Part shown: positions 16,994 to 26,534 of the stretch, in pieces
How positions within the stretch are numbered: position 1 is the stretch's first letter
Layout: every line of letters starts with the position of its first letter
Source: Aquicella siphonis
GTDB lineage: Bacteria > Pseudomonadota > Gammaproteobacteria > DSM-16500
NCBI RefSeq assembly: GCF_902459485.1
Contig: NZ_LR699119.1
Span: 2,232,001-2,296,000, forward strand
Direction of reading: 5' to 3'
DNA: 64,000 nucleotides
Position numbers and translations under genes: made by a program
The notes under the pieces: generated by a model
What the model saw: only the letters and a program-made list of their open reading frames with translations
What the model was told of the DNA's origin: nothing
Databases searched by the model: none

Positions 16994-17686
16994 TTATTCC
17001 TGATTTTTCTCAACATCCTTCCAGTATTCCTTCTTGAGCAAATACATGAGGACAAACAACACTACCAGAAAGCCCAGCACCCAGAATCCGATTCTTTCCT
17101 GTTCCGCTCGGAAAGGCTCAGCCGCATAGGCAAGGAAGTTTACAAGATCATTCACCGCCTGCTCAAATTCTTCAGGCTTCATGGAGCCTTGCTTGACTGG
17201 TTTGACCAGATCATACCATTGAACTTCGTGCAACAAATCGTAAACCGGCTTTTCAACCAGTACCTGCTCGCCTTGATAGGGAGCAAGAATGGCCGGCATT
17301 GCTGTGCCAGGGAATATCAGATTGTTAACGCCTGAAGGCGTTGATGGATCCTTATAGAAACTTTGCAGGTAAGTGTAGATCCAGTCAACTCCGCGCGCAT
17401 CCGCTTCGAGCGACAAATCTGGCGGGGTCACCCCATTGATACTGATAGGTTTGTTATCAGTTGGAATCCCAGCCTCTTTGGCCACCTTGTCATAACGCAG
17501 ATAGGTGAGAGTATGACAACTGCTGCAATTGCCCGCAAAGAATTTGGCACCGCGCTTGATAGATGCCATATCATTCACGTTGACAGGAGCGCTGGATAGC
17601 TGCAGCCCTTCGAAATTGGATCCTTCCGCCCAGAGGGATGCGGATCCGAGAACTAATAAAATGGTAAGTATATGACGCTTCATCAT
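16994..17686 (-). CDS. petC: Cytochrome c1 of the bc1 complex
   Basis: Protein of 230 residues with a signal peptide ending near SLWAEG, a heme-binding CSSCH at 54-58, the axial Met in PGTAMPAIL, and a C-terminal membrane anchor (WVLGFLVVLFVLMYLL). It passes electrons from the Rieske protein to cytochrome c, or here probably to the cytochrome c domains of the oxidase subunit II. Two Met codons start the frame; either could be used. Its start overlaps the petB stop by four bases. Last gene of petA-petB-petC, with a strong terminator behind it. Confidence 0.95.
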   Translation of the reverse strand: MMKRHILTILLVLGSASLWAEGSNFEGLQLSSAPVNVNDMASIKRGAKFFAGNCSSCHTLTYLRYDKVAKEAGIPTDNKPISINGVTPPDLSLEADARGVDWIYTYLQSFYKDPSTPSGVNNLIFPGTAMPAILAPYQGEQVLVEKPVYDLLHEVQWYDLVKPVKQGSMKPEEFEQAVNDLVNFLAYAAEPFRAEQERIGFWVLGFLVVLFVLMYLLKKEYWKDVEKNQE

Positions 17687-18918
17687 CCAGTGACCCGTTC
17701 CGGTAAATGTTTAGTTTTTTCTCTTGAGGAATAAAATGGCATTAGCAGGAAAAAGCCAAAATAACCGACTGTGAACACACGTGCCATTAAGGTGCGCAAG
17801 GGAGATACGCCTTCATGCCCCAGATAACCCAGACCAATGAAACATACGACAAACACCATGATGGCAATTTTGGAATACGTGCCCTTATAGCGTATAGAGC
17901 GGACTCGGCTGCGATCCAGCCAGGGCAGCACGAACATGATGGCGATACCTGCCGCCATGGTCATCAACCCGAACAATTTGTTGGGAATCGCGCGCAACAT
18001 GGCGTAGAAAGGAGTCATATACCATACTGGTGCGATTTCCGGCGGCGTCACCATCGGATTGGCAGGTATGAAATTATCCGGTTCTATGAATAACCCACCC
18101 ATCTTGGGAGTAAAAAAGACCACCAGGGAAAAGATAAACAGAAACACGACCACACCCACCAGGTCTTTCACTGTGTAATAGGGATGGAATGGAATGCCGT
18201 CTAACGGAATGCCTTCCTTGTTTTTCTTATCCTTGATCTCAATTCCATCAGGATTATTGGAACCAACATGATGCAGCGCGACGAGATGGACAAAAATCAG
18301 GACCGCGAGCAGCAAGGGAATGGCAATCACGTGCAGCGAGAAGAAACGATGCAGAGACACACCTGTGACACTGAAACCGCCTCGCAGCCAGGTAAGAATG
18401 AGATCGCCTATGTAAGGGATGGCGCTGGCGAAAGAAGTGATCACGGCCGCACCCCAATAAGACATTTGCCCCCAAGGAAGCACATATCCCGTGAAAGCTT
18501 CTATCAGCAGGCAGAAATAGATGACCATCCCAATCAGCCAGACCAGTTCACGCGGCTTTTTGTATGACCCGTAAATCAGCCCCCTGTACATATGCAAATA
18601 AACCACGGTGAAGAAAGCTGATGCGCCGGTCGTATGCATAAACCGCAGCAGCCAGCCGTAGCGCACTTCCCGCATGATATGCTGGACTGAAGAGAAAGAA
18701 CCCTCTGCTGTGGGTGTATATTCCATTACCAGCCAGATCCCCGAAAGAATCTGCATGACAAAAACCAATAATGAAAATGATCCGAAGAAGTACCAGAAAT
18801 TGAAATTACGAGGCGCGTAATATTCGCTTAAATGTTTTTTCCAAAAATCAGTCCATGGATAGCGTTTGTCGACCCACTCCATAAAACTGCTTTTTTTATT
18901 CAAATCTTTATCAGTCAT
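17683..18918 (-). CDS. petB: Cytochrome b of the bc1 complex
   Basis: Protein of 411 residues with eight hydrophobic segments. The b-heme ligands are visible in HTTGASAFFTVVYLHMYRG and in HRFFSLHVIAIPLLLAVLIFVH, the spacing of proteobacterial cytochrome b. The quinol-site PPEI-type motif reads TPPEIAPVWY. It carries the two b hemes of the quinol oxidising and reducing sites. It lies 26 bases after petA and overlaps petC. Confidence 0.96.
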   Translation of the reverse strand: MTDKDLNKKSSFMEWVDKRYPWTDFWKKHLSEYYAPRNFNFWYFFGSFSLLVFVMQILSGIWLVMEYTPTAEGSFSSVQHIMREVRYGWLLRFMHTTGASAFFTVVYLHMYRGLIYGSYKKPRELVWLIGMVIYFCLLIEAFTGYVLPWGQMSYWGAAVITSFASAIPYIGDLILTWLRGGFSVTGVSLHRFFSLHVIAIPLLLAVLIFVHLVALHHVGSNNPDGIEIKDKKNKEGIPLDGIPFHPYYTVKDLVGVVVFLFIFSLVVFFTPKMGGLFIEPDNFIPANPMVTPPEIAPVWYMTPFYAMLRAIPNKLFGLMTMAAGIAIMFVLPWLDRSRVRSIRYKGTYSKIAIMVFVVCFIGLGYLGHEGVSPLRTLMARVFTVGYFGFFLLMPFYSSREKTKHLPERVTG

Positions 18919-18944
18919 TATCTTACCTCAACTCCTTCCGTGCG

Positions 18945-19550
18945 TTAACTTATGGAAATGGCCCCCTGGACCCCGTCTTGGTCTTCGCCAATCATGATCT
19001 CGGTGTCGCTGACGTACATGTGGCGAGGAATCTTGAGGTTGAGAGGAGCAGGTACATTTTGGTACACCCGGCCAGACAAATCATACTTGGAGCCATGGCA
19101 AGGGCAATAAAAACCACCCAGCCAATCAGGTGATACACTGGCCACATCAGGACGATAAGTTGGCACACAACCCAAGTGAGTACATATTCCAATGGATATA
19201 AAGTACTGAGGCTTAATGGAACGGTTGGTATTTTTACAATAGGCTGGCTGCTGGTCTTGTTCGCTCAGAGGATCACGCAGTTTGTCAGTCAGCTTGTCCA
19301 GACTGTTTAACATTTCATCATCCCGATAGATGACCCATATCGGCATGCCGCGCCAGGGAACAGTTAACTGTTCTCTCGGCTTGAGCGAACTGATATCGAT
19401 TTTCATTGGGGCAGCGGCGGCTTCGGTATCCGCACTGGGCATCCAGTAAGAAAAAAATGGAACCGATGCTGCAGCGAGGCCTATGCCGCCCACCGCAGTC
19501 GTGGCTGCGCGTAAAAAGCAGCGCCGGTTTTTATCTATTACATCCTTCAC
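18945..19550 (-). CDS. petA: Rieske iron-sulfur subunit of the bc1 complex
   Basis: Protein of 201 residues. The N-terminus carries a Tat-type twin arginine (NRRCFLRAA) and a single helix that stays as anchor (VGGIGLAAASVPFFSYW). The [2Fe-2S] cluster is bound by CTHLGC and CPCHGS, with the usual insert between them. As a Tat substrate it depends on the TatABC system also coded in this window (26518-27609). First gene of the petABC operon. Confidence 0.95.
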   Translation of the reverse strand: MKDVIDKNRRCFLRAATTAVGGIGLAAASVPFFSYWMPSADTEAAAAPMKIDISSLKPREQLTVPWRGMPIWVIYRDDEMLNSLDKLTDKLRDPLSEQDQQPAYCKNTNRSIKPQYFISIGICTHLGCVPTYRPDVASVSPDWLGGFYCPCHGSKYDLSGRVYQNVPAPLNLKIPRHMYVSDTEIMIGEDQDGVQGAISIS

Positions 19551-19832
19551 GCTTATGTCCTTACTCGACTTTTATTGTTTTAGGATTAAGTTAAAGCTCG
19601 TAAGTTTAATCATTCAAAAATAAGATAGCTAGAGTTTTCAGATAAAAAACCCCGCTGCGTCTTGATTTTGAATTGCAAAATCCGCTTTTTTGGGAATACT
19701 CCCGCCAACACCCTCATAATGGGGGAAGATTTATACAGATTTGCACGCTGAATTTCAATCTTTTTCCGGAGCATGACTGAATGAGAGAGAACCATTGACG
19801 CATATTTATTGAACACGCTCGAAAGCCCCCGC

Positions 19833-21155
19833 TCACCTCACTGATTGTATGGCTTCAATGGTTTTCTCTTTCAGGCTGGTCAAAGTCTCCGCATCGATAT
19901 TCAGCGGCGGAAGCCAATAAATCGTATTGCCCAGCGGTCGCAGCAAGACACCCAGTTTGAGCGCATGCTGATATACTTCAAACCCATAGCGCCTATCCGG
20001 GTTCGCGCATATCAGATCAGCGGCGGCGATTGCGCCAAGACCGCGCACATTCCGCAGGCATCCGGTCTGCTCAGCCACTTCCTGCATGTTCACTCTCAAG
20101 ACTGCGCCCATTTCTTCCGCTCGCGCGCAAATTCCTTCCTCCGCCATGACATCCAGCACTTCCAGCGCAACACTAGCCGCAAGAGCGTTCCCGGAAAAAG
20201 TGTGTGAATGCAAAAAGGATTTGCCGGCTTGAAAATCGTCATAGAACAAATCGTAAATTCCCTCGCGGGTCAGCACGGCACTCATCGGCAGCCAGCCGGA
20301 TGTCAAGCCCTTGGACAAACAAATAAAATCCGGAGCGATTCCGGCGTGCTCACACGCAAGCATTTTTCCTGTTCGCCCCAGCCCCGTCATGATCTCATCA
20401 GCAATCAAATGAATGCCGTGCCGACCCGTAAAAGCACGCAGCCGCGCCAGAAAATCCCTGCTGTAAATTTTCATACCGCCCGCCCCCTGGACAATCGGCT
20501 CCACGATGACCGCGGTGACGGTGTCGGCCAAAGCTTCAAGCCCGCGTTCAATGCGTTGCCAGCCGTCTTCACAATTTTCCCATAACGGATCTGCGCTGCC
20601 AGAGACATAGGGAAGCGGTGAAATAAAATCCGCCTCAAACAGCATGGCAGCATAGGGTGCGCGATACAAACCCACATCACTGACGCTTAACGCGCCCAAT
20701 GTTTCGCCATGATAGCCGTTCTCCAGGGCGACAAACCGGGTTCGCTTCGCCTCTCCCGTTATACGTCGTGAATGCAGGCTCATTTTCAGCGCGACTTCTA
20801 TTGCGCTTGAACCGTCACCCGCATAAAAAACCTTGTTCAAGCCGGGCGCGAGAGCCGTCAATTTCTCTGAAAGACTGACCAGGGTCTCGTTGGTGGTGTT
20901 GGCGAATATGACATGCTCGAATTTCTCCGCCTGCCTTGCAAGCGCACGCCTAAGACGAGGATGACCGTGCCCCAGCGACTTGCACCACCAGCTTGAAATC
21001 GCATCAATCACCCGCCGTCCGCACGCGAGCTCAATCCAGGCCTGATGCGCGCCGGCCACCTCAAGCGGTTTCAAAATTTCATAGTCTTTCATCTGCGAGC
21101 AAGGATGCCAGATGTGGCGCATATCACGATCCAGCAGCGAACCCAATCCATTCAT
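19833..21155 (-). CDS. bioA: Adenosylmethionine-8-amino-7-oxononanoate aminotransferase
   Basis: About 440 residues from the ATG at 21155; the frame extends to 21245 but the extra residues lie across the promoter region. A class III PLP aminotransferase: DEIMTGLGRTG and the PLP lysine in CLSKGLTSGWLP are clear, and the N-terminal RHIWHPCSQMKDY is specific to BioA. It converts KAPA to DAPA using S-adenosylmethionine as amino donor, the third step in biotin ring building. It is divergent from bioBFHCD; the shared 88-base gap contains a BirA-type operator. The site AAAGG nine bases before the ATG lies within that operator. Confidence 0.96.
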   Translation of the reverse strand: MNGLGSLLDRDMRHIWHPCSQMKDYEILKPLEVAGAHQAWIELACGRRVIDAISSWWCKSLGHGHPRLRRALARQAEKFEHVIFANTTNETLVSLSEKLTALAPGLNKVFYAGDGSSAIEVALKMSLHSRRITGEAKRTRFVALENGYHGETLGALSVSDVGLYRAPYAAMLFEADFISPLPYVSGSADPLWENCEDGWQRIERGLEALADTVTAVIVEPIVQGAGGMKIYSRDFLARLRAFTGRHGIHLIADEIMTGLGRTGKMLACEHAGIAPDFICLSKGLTSGWLPMSAVLTREGIYDLFYDDFQAGKSFLHSHTFSGNALAASVALEVLDVMAEEGICARAEEMGAVLRVNMQEVAEQTGCLRNVRGLGAIAAADLICANPDRRYGFEVYQHALKLGVLLRPLGNTIYWLPPLNIDAETLTSLKEKTIEAIQSVR

Positions 21156-21156
21156 T

Positions 21157-21188
21157 TTGTAAACCTTTATTATTTTACTGGTTGACTG
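21157..21188. promoter_or_regulatory. BirA (biotin repressor) operator in the bioA-bioB gap
   Basis: TTGTAAACC (21157-21165) is identical to the left half-site of the known E. coli bio operator. After 14 bases follows GGTTGACTG (21180-21188), which matches 6 of 9 positions of the other half-site GGTTTACAA. The right half overlaps the -35 element of the bioB promoter, the left half the bioA ribosome site, so one bound BirA dimer could shut both directions. A BirA with a DNA-binding domain is coded at 25548-26534. Confidence 0.75.
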
Positions 21189-21210
21189 TGCGCGCACCCT
21201 AACATATATT
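21182..21210 (+). promoter_or_regulatory. Sigma-70 promoter for bioB
   Basis: TTGACT (21182-21187), a 17-base spacer, and TATATT (21205-21210) form a near-consensus promoter; the bioB ATG follows 33 bases later. The -35 element lies inside the right half of the BirA operator. Confidence 0.7.
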
Positions 21211-21243
21211 TCTGCGCCTAACAACAACACGGACAACACTGAC

Positions 21244-22200
21244 ATGACTCAGTCACAACCATTCTGGGACATCAGCCAGGTATTGCAGTTCTTTGAAATG
21301 CCATTCATTGAACTGCTCCACAAGGCTTCGTCGGCGCACTTGCAATTTCACCCTGCGGACGAAATGGAATTGTGCTCCCTGCTCAGCGTCAAGACGGGCG
21401 CATGCCCGGAAGATTGCGCATACTGTCCGCAAAGCGGGCATTACCCGACCGGCATCGCAAAGGAAAACCTGCTGCCGCTTTCCTTTGTCGTCGCAAGCGC
21501 CAAAGCGGCCAAGGCCAGAGGAGCCAAACGCTATTGCATGGGAGCAGCCTGGCGCAATCCTCCAAGAAAAGATTTTCCAAAAATCATTGAAATGATAAAG
21601 GCGGTAAAGGAAATCGGCCTGGAAACCTGCGTCACCCTGGGCATGCTTAATGATGAGCAGGCTTGCGAACTGAAAGCGGCGGGACTGGATTTCTATAATC
21701 ATAATCTGGATTCCTCACCGGAATATTATGAAAAAATCATCCACACTCGCACTTATTCAGACCGCCTCGAAACCTTGAGCCGGGTACGCGCGAACGGGAT
21801 ACAAGTCTGCTGCGGCGGCATCATTGGAATGGGCGAAACCCGGCGTGACCGCGCCGAACTGCTGGTCCAACTGGCCAATTTACCAGCCCCTCCCAAAAGC
21901 ATTCCCATCAACCGGCTTATTCCCGTGAAGGGAACGCCGCTCGCGCACGCCGAAATTATCGACAATATCGAATTCATACGCACCATCGCGGCCGCGAGAA
22001 TCATGATGCCGGAATCCATCATTCGATTATCCGCCGGCCGGGAAACCATGTCAGAAGAAATGCAAACCTTATGCTTTTGCGCGGGCGCCAACTCAATCTG
22101 GCTGGGCGAAAAATTGTTGACGGCAAAAAACTCCGAACCTTCCCGCGACCAGGCGCTGCTTCAAAAACTTGGATTCAAGACACAACACCAACATGACTGA
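21244..22200 (+). CDS. bioB: Biotin synthase
   Basis: Protein of 318 residues, a radical SAM enzyme that inserts sulfur into dethiobiotin. The cluster-binding cysteines are C54, C58 and C61 in [12 protein letters not shown], followed by the BioB-typical HYPTG. The later [12 protein letters not shown] and [11 protein letters not shown] regions, which hold ligands of the second cluster and the substrate, are present. First gene of bioB-bioF-bioH-bioC-bioD, in which each stop overlaps or nearly touches the next start. Repression by BirA is likely from the operator upstream. Confidence 0.97.
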   Translation: MTQSQPFWDISQVLQFFEMPFIELLHKASSAHLQFHPADEMELCSLLSVKTGACPEDCAYCPQSGHYPTGIAKENLLPLSFVVASAKAAKARGAKRYCMGAAWRNPPRKDFPKIIEMIKAVKEIGLETCVTLGMLNDEQACELKAAGLDFYNHNLDSSPEYYEKIIHTRTYSDRLETLSRVRANGIQVCCGGIIGMGETRRDRAELLVQLANLPAPPKSIPINRLIPVKGTPLAHAEIIDNIEFIRTIAAARIMMPESIIRLSAGRETMSEEMQTLCFCAGANSIWLGEKLLTAKNSEPSRDQALLQKLGFKTQHQHD

Positions 22201-23377
22201 TATTTTTCATGGATTACAACATGCGCTGACAGCGAATGAATCGAATCATTTGCGGCGCACCCGCCATGTCATTGAAAAACGCGATGATAATCTGGTCTTC
22301 ATAACCGGCAAGACTCTCATCAATTTCTGCAGCAATGATTATCTCAGCCTGTCATCGCACCCCGACGTCAAATCCGCCTTGAAACGAGGCGCACTCTCAC
22401 ATGGACTGGGGAGCACGGCGTCTCCGCTAGTTTCAGGGTATACCGATTCACACCGGCAGCTGGAAGAAGAATACGCCGCTTTTTTACGGCGCGACCGCGC
22501 GCTGCTTTTCAATTCGGGATATCACGCCAATATCGGCGTAATCACCGCTCTTGCGAAGCGCCGCAGCCATATCATCGCGGACAAACACTGTCACGCTTCA
22601 TTGCACGACGCGGCGTTGCTGTCACGGGCAAAATACTGCCGTTTTCGTCACAATGATTTGCAGCACGCGCGCGCTTTATTGCAGCGGCACAGCGGCAAGC
22701 ATATCGTGATCGCCACCGAGAGCGTCTTCAGCATGCAAGGTGATCTTGCTCCGCTGGCGCGCCTTGCCGCAATCGCGTCAGCACATGACGCTTTGCTTGT
22801 GGTCGATGACGCGCACGGAGCCGGAATACTGGGAGAAACAGGCGCGGGCGCGTGCGAACACTTTCATCTGTCCCAATCTGACATTCCCTGCATGGTGACG
22901 CCGCTGGGAAAAGCCATGGGAAGCACTGGCGCCATCGTTTCAGGAAACGAACAAGTCATTGAAACCATTTTGCAGTTTGCGCGCTCATACCGTTACAGCA
23001 CCGCCTTGCCGCCGGCTTTTTGCGATGCCGCCCGCGCGGCGCTCGAAATCGTGAAGAATGAAACCTGGCGGCGCAACAGATTGCAAAAACTCTGTGAATT
23101 TTTCCTCCTGGAGTCAAAACAACGTGAACTGCCGCTGAGCTCAACCGATCCGACGCCCGTCAAATCTTTTTTGATCGGTTCCAGCCAGTCAGCCAGAATG
23201 TTCCAGCTTCGGTTAATGGAGCATGATTTACTGACAGCCTGCATAAGACCGCCCACTGTTCCGGCAAATGCCGCCTGCATCCGCATTACGCTTAATTGCA
23301 CGCATGATGAGTCGCAAATCCTTCATCTACTTGATCAACTGAAGAATCTATATGAGCAGACGCAATCAAGATCTTAA
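22193..23377 (+). CDS. bioF: 8-amino-7-oxononanoate synthase
   Basis: About 394 residues from the ATG at 22193, which overlaps the bioB stop by eight bases (ATGACTGA); the longer frame begins at a TTG inside bioB. A PLP enzyme of the alpha-oxoamine synthase family: [45 protein letters not shown] and the PLP lysine in [10 protein letters not shown] are visible. It condenses pimeloyl-ACP with alanine to KAPA. Its product is used by BioA coded on the opposite strand. Confidence 0.96.
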   Translation: MTDIFHGLQHALTANESNHLRRTRHVIEKRDDNLVFITGKTLINFCSNDYLSLSSHPDVKSALKRGALSHGLGSTASPLVSGYTDSHRQLEEEYAAFLRRDRALLFNSGYHANIGVITALAKRRSHIIADKHCHASLHDAALLSRAKYCRFRHNDLQHARALLQRHSGKHIVIATESVFSMQGDLAPLARLAAIASAHDALLVVDDAHGAGILGETGAGACEHFHLSQSDIPCMVTPLGKAMGSTGAIVSGNEQVIETILQFARSYRYSTALPPAFCDAARAALEIVKNETWRRNRLQKLCEFFLLESKQRELPLSSTDPTPVKSFLIGSSQSARMFQLRLMEHDLLTACIRPPTVPANAACIRITLNCTHDESQILHLLDQLKNLYEQTQSRS

Positions 23378-24107
23378 GCATGAAAAAACTCTGGTTTTCC
23401 TGCCAGGATGGGGATTCCGCGCATCCATTTGGCTGCATGCCGCGAAACAGCTGACGGAATATCCATTCATCGTGACAGATTTACCCGCAACAGACCTTCC
23501 GCCACTCACACATCGGCGCGCCTTAACAGACATCGTCTCCCGCATTGACCAGCAGATTCCGGATCACTCGATTTTGGTAGCCTGGTCAATGAGCGGAATC
23601 ATGGCAGCCAGCTTATGCCGTCTCTATCCTGGCAAATACGCGAAACTCATTCTGGTCGCCAGCACGCCCCGCTTCAGCGCCGGCCGGGACTGGCCCGGGA
23701 TTTCTCAAGACAGTCTGTCACGCTTTCAATCCGATGCAAAATCCGACCTGGCTTCCACGCTGCGAAGATTCCACCGCATGGTCGGCACACACGGACCTCA
23801 CCCCGAAATCAAAAAAATCATGCAGCCTCACTGCATACGCTCCTCTGACAAACAAATACTCCTGTATTATCTCAAGATGCTCGCCATGTCCGATGCGCGC
23901 GCCGCACTGCATCATTGCTCCATTCCTGTCCTGCACCTCTTTGGCAGTCACGATCCGCTGATTTCACGGACATGCGCGGACAAGATCAGAATCGAATATC
24001 CGCACCATGACACCGCGATGATTACTGGCGCAGGACATGCGCCGTTTATTAGTCATACCAGCGACTTCAACCGTCATCTCCGTCTTTTTCTCAAACGGGA
24101 GCATTGA
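23352..24107 (+). CDS. bioH: Pimeloyl-ACP methyl ester esterase
   Basis: Protein of 251 residues with an alpha/beta-hydrolase fold. The nucleophile elbow is WSMSG instead of the GWSLGG of E. coli BioH; Asp in GSHDPL and His in GAGHAPF complete the triad. The oxyanion region FLPGWGFRASIW is typical. It releases the methyl group from pimeloyl-ACP methyl ester so that chain extension stops. It lies between bioF (26-base overlap) and bioC, the methyltransferase that puts on the same methyl group, which strongly supports the assignment. Confidence 0.92.
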   Translation: MSRRNQDLKHEKTLVFLPGWGFRASIWLHAAKQLTEYPFIVTDLPATDLPPLTHRRALTDIVSRIDQQIPDHSILVAWSMSGIMAASLCRLYPGKYAKLILVASTPRFSAGRDWPGISQDSLSRFQSDAKSDLASTLRRFHRMVGTHGPHPEIKKIMQPHCIRSSDKQILLYYLKMLAMSDARAALHHCSIPVLHLFGSHDPLISRTCADKIRIEYPHHDTAMITGAGHAPFISHTSDFNRHLRLFLKREH

Positions 24108-24108
24108 A

Positions 24109-24849
24109 ATGGATCATAATAAATTCGTATCACGCCTCTTCAATCGCGCCGCTGATCAATACGATGACCATTGCCGCCTGCAAATCCGGACAGGCAATCA
24201 ATTGATCTCCATGATCAAATCCCGGCGCCCCCAAGCTGACCATATCATGGATTTAGGCTGCGGCACGGGCATCGTCACACAACAGCTGGCATCAGAATAC
24301 CCGTGCAAGACACTGCACGCGATTGACCATGCGACCGCGCTGCTTGACAAGGCGCGTACAAGACTGCCATGCGCGCAAGTATACCCTGCGGACTTTGATC
24401 ATCTTTTTGATATCCCGGCGTCATTTGACATCCTGTTTTCAAATCTGGCCCTGCATTGGAGCAACAGCCTCGCAACGACATTGAGCCAGCTGCGCCGTCT
24501 CCTGAATAATCAGGGATACCTGGCTTTTTCCATTCCTCTTTCCGGCAGCCTGACAGAGCTTCAAAACCAATATGCGGTAAACGATTTCAGCCCCTTGCCG
24601 GCAATAATGGATACACTGCAGCAATGCGGCTACCATCTCACGGATTTCCGCGCGGACAACATTGTTTATCCATTCAGCTCAACGATCGAGGCACTGCGCT
24701 CCATCAAGCAGACAGGGGCAAATTACGCCTTTAAACGCCGGCACGCGGCATTGCGAGGAAAATCCTACCTGAACAGCACTGATTTGCGCGCCTTGACCTA
24801 CCGCATAGGATGCTTTGTCGCCGCGAAAGAACTGCCCGCATGCAAGTGA
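24109..24849 (+). CDS. bioC: Malonyl-ACP O-methyltransferase
   Basis: About 246 residues from the ATG at 24109, directly after the bioH stop. The N-terminus FVSRLFNRAADQYDDHCRLQ and the SAM motif ILDLGCGTG-like MDLGCGTGIVTQ are those of BioC, as is FSNLALHW. It methylates malonyl-ACP so that fatty acid synthesis enzymes can build the pimeloyl chain. The stop overlaps the bioD start by ten bases. Confidence 0.95.
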   Translation: MDHNKFVSRLFNRAADQYDDHCRLQIRTGNQLISMIKSRRPQADHIMDLGCGTGIVTQQLASEYPCKTLHAIDHATALLDKARTRLPCAQVYPADFDHLFDIPASFDILFSNLALHWSNSLATTLSQLRRLLNNQGYLAFSIPLSGSLTELQNQYAVNDFSPLPAIMDTLQQCGYHLTDFRADNIVYPFSSTIEALRSIKQTGANYAFKRRHAALRGKSYLNSTDLRALTYRIGCFVAAKELPACK

Positions 24850-25526
24850 CGCTATTTATCGCCGGCACGGACACGGAAGCCGGAAAAACCTATGTCAGCT
24901 GCGGTCTGCTCCAGGCATTCAACAAAATGGGCTGGTCTACCCTTGGCATCAAGCCTGTCGCCTCGGGCTGCGCACGGTCAGGCGGCAGACTGAACAATCC
25001 GGACACCCGGCAGCTACAGCAAGCCTCATCACTGCAACTCCCACACGAAGCCGTCACACCTTTTGCGTTTGAACCCCCTGTCTCTCCCAATATAGCCGCC
25101 ATGCTGGATGGGCGCGCGCTCACCGTGACGCAAATTAACCGGAAATTAAGAAATACGCTTGCCTGTCCTGCAGCCGCGCGCATCATTGAAGGCTGCGGCG
25201 GCTGGCATACGCCTTTGAATGACCGCGAAACCATGGCGGATTTTGTGATGGCGAACCGTTTTCCGGTACTTCTGGTCGTGGGCATTCGCCTGGGCTGCCT
25301 CAATCACAGCCTTCTCACGGTACGCAGCATGTTGCAAGAACAGGCGAATGTAGTGGGCTGGATAGCAAATTGTGTCACGCCTGAAATGCTTCGCCACAAA
25401 GAAAATATTGCCTATTTACAGCGCTGCCTGCCAGTCCCCTGCGCCGGCGTCATCGGTCATGGCGCCCGACCTGAAGATGCGATTGACCTGGGAACAATAT
25501 TGAACCGGTTGCGCCGGACAGAATGA
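24840..25526 (+). CDS. bioD: Dethiobiotin synthetase
   Basis: About 228 residues from the ATG at 24840. The P-loop GTDTEAGKT lies at residues 9-17, followed by KPVASGC, both diagnostic for BioD. It closes the ureido ring of dethiobiotin from DAPA, CO2 and ATP. Last gene of the bio operon, convergent with birA, whose stop lies 21 bases away. No strong terminator is seen in the short gap. Confidence 0.95.
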   Translation: MQVTLFIAGTDTEAGKTYVSCGLLQAFNKMGWSTLGIKPVASGCARSGGRLNNPDTRQLQQASSLQLPHEAVTPFAFEPPVSPNIAAMLDGRALTVTQINRKLRNTLACPAAARIIEGCGGWHTPLNDRETMADFVMANRFPVLLVVGIRLGCLNHSLLTVRSMLQEQANVVGWIANCVTPEMLRHKENIAYLQRCLPVPCAGVIGHGARPEDAIDLGTILNRLRRTE

Positions 25527-25547
25527 ATGCTCGCGCGGATTTCGCGC

Positions 25548-26534
25548 TCACTTCTTCACGACCGAGGTGTCGCCTGACGAAAACGCGCGCGCGACACCGT
25601 TTTTCATTTGCAGAAGGAGATGACCTTGTTCATTGATCCCTGTGACCTTCCCTTCTATGCTCTCATTAACGTTCCTGACCAGGATCATTCTGTCCCTGAG
25701 ATAATCCGCATGCCGCCATTCCTCCAGAAACGGCAGCAACCCTTCATTGCCAAAACGCCGCAAATAATCCAGAAGGTTGTCGATCAGTTTCGCGCACAAG
25801 TCATTTCTATCCACATAGGCGCCAATGATCTTGCGCAAAGATGTCCAGGATTGAGATATTCGGCCGTCCTCATCATCCTGCATGTTGACATTGATGCCTA
25901 TCCCGATGACCGCCTGGCAGGCGCCATGCGTTTCCGCCTGGATTTCAATCAGGCTGCCAGAGAGTTTTTTATGTTCATAAATAATATCATTGGGCCACTT
26001 CACAAAGAGATGGTCTTTGATTCCAAGGTTTTTCAAAGTCTTGATCACGGCGAGGCTCATGACCAGGCTCAATCCCGACAATTCGCTGATATCCTTCTGA
26101 AACGGATAAAGGCAGGACAGATAAATATTTTTGCCAAAGGGTGAGAACCATTCGCGGTTCATTCTGCCCTTGCCGTGAACCTGCCGCTCTGCCAGGCAGA
26201 TTTTTATCGATCGGCTTTTTTTGAATGTCTTAAGGTATTCGTTGGTTGAATCCACGCTTTCAAAAAGCATGAATTCAATTTTTGCACGGGAAATGTTCTT
26301 TTTGATCTTATTGATGTCCAGCAGCGCCAGCGGTTCGAGCAGCGCATAACCTCTGCCCTTGGCTGATTCGATTTTCACTCCGAAATTTTCCAGCTTTTTT
26401 ATCGCTTTCCAGACGGCGCTGCGAGTCATCTTCAACTGCTCGCCCATGCTCGTGCCGTCGTGATATTCACCATCGCTCAGAATATGAACCAGTCTGACCA
26501 GGTTGGCATTGAGTTTATTATTTTTCTTGTTCAT
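25548..26534 (-). CDS. birA: Biotin-protein ligase and biotin operon repressor
   Basis: About 328 residues from the ATG at 26534, 17 bases before the tatC stop; the longer frame runs far into tatC. Residues about 1-70 form a winged helix (LVHILSDGEYHDGTSMGEQLKMTRSAVWKAIKKL), so this is the repressor-type BirA. The ligase domain begins near residue 80; the biotinyl-AMP loop reads GKGRMNREW in place of GRGRRGRKW, and KWPNDI is conserved. It attaches biotin to acetyl-CoA carboxylase carrier protein and, as holo-dimer, should repress the bio genes at 21157-21188. Confidence 0.95.
   Translation of the reverse strand: MNKKNNKLNANLVRLVHILSDGEYHDGTSMGEQLKMTRSAVWKAIKKLENFGVKIESAKGRGYALLEPLALLDINKIKKNISRAKIEFMLFESVDSTNEYLKTFKKSRSIKICLAERQVHGKGRMNREWFSPFGKNIYLSCLYPFQKDISELSGLSLVMSLAVIKTLKNLGIKDHLFVKWPNDIIYEHKKLSGSLIEIQAETHGACQAVIGIGINVNMQDDEDGRISQSWTSLRKIIGAYVDRNDLCAKLIDNLLDYLRRFGNEGLLPFLEEWRHADYLRDRMILVRNVNESIEGKVTGINEQGHLLLQMKNGVARAFSSGDTSVVKK

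Noticed and set aside
19610-19816. 68-codon frame in the gap between petA and bioA
   Set aside because: No ribosome site, no recognisable domain and biased composition. The 282-base gap more likely holds the petA promoter region.
25527-25547. Hairpin GCGCG/CGCGC between bioD and birA as a shared terminator
   Set aside because: The stem has only five pairs and no T run on either side.
25608-26144. 178-codon frame opposite to birA
   Set aside because: Entirely antisense to a well conserved gene and without similarity to any family I recognise.
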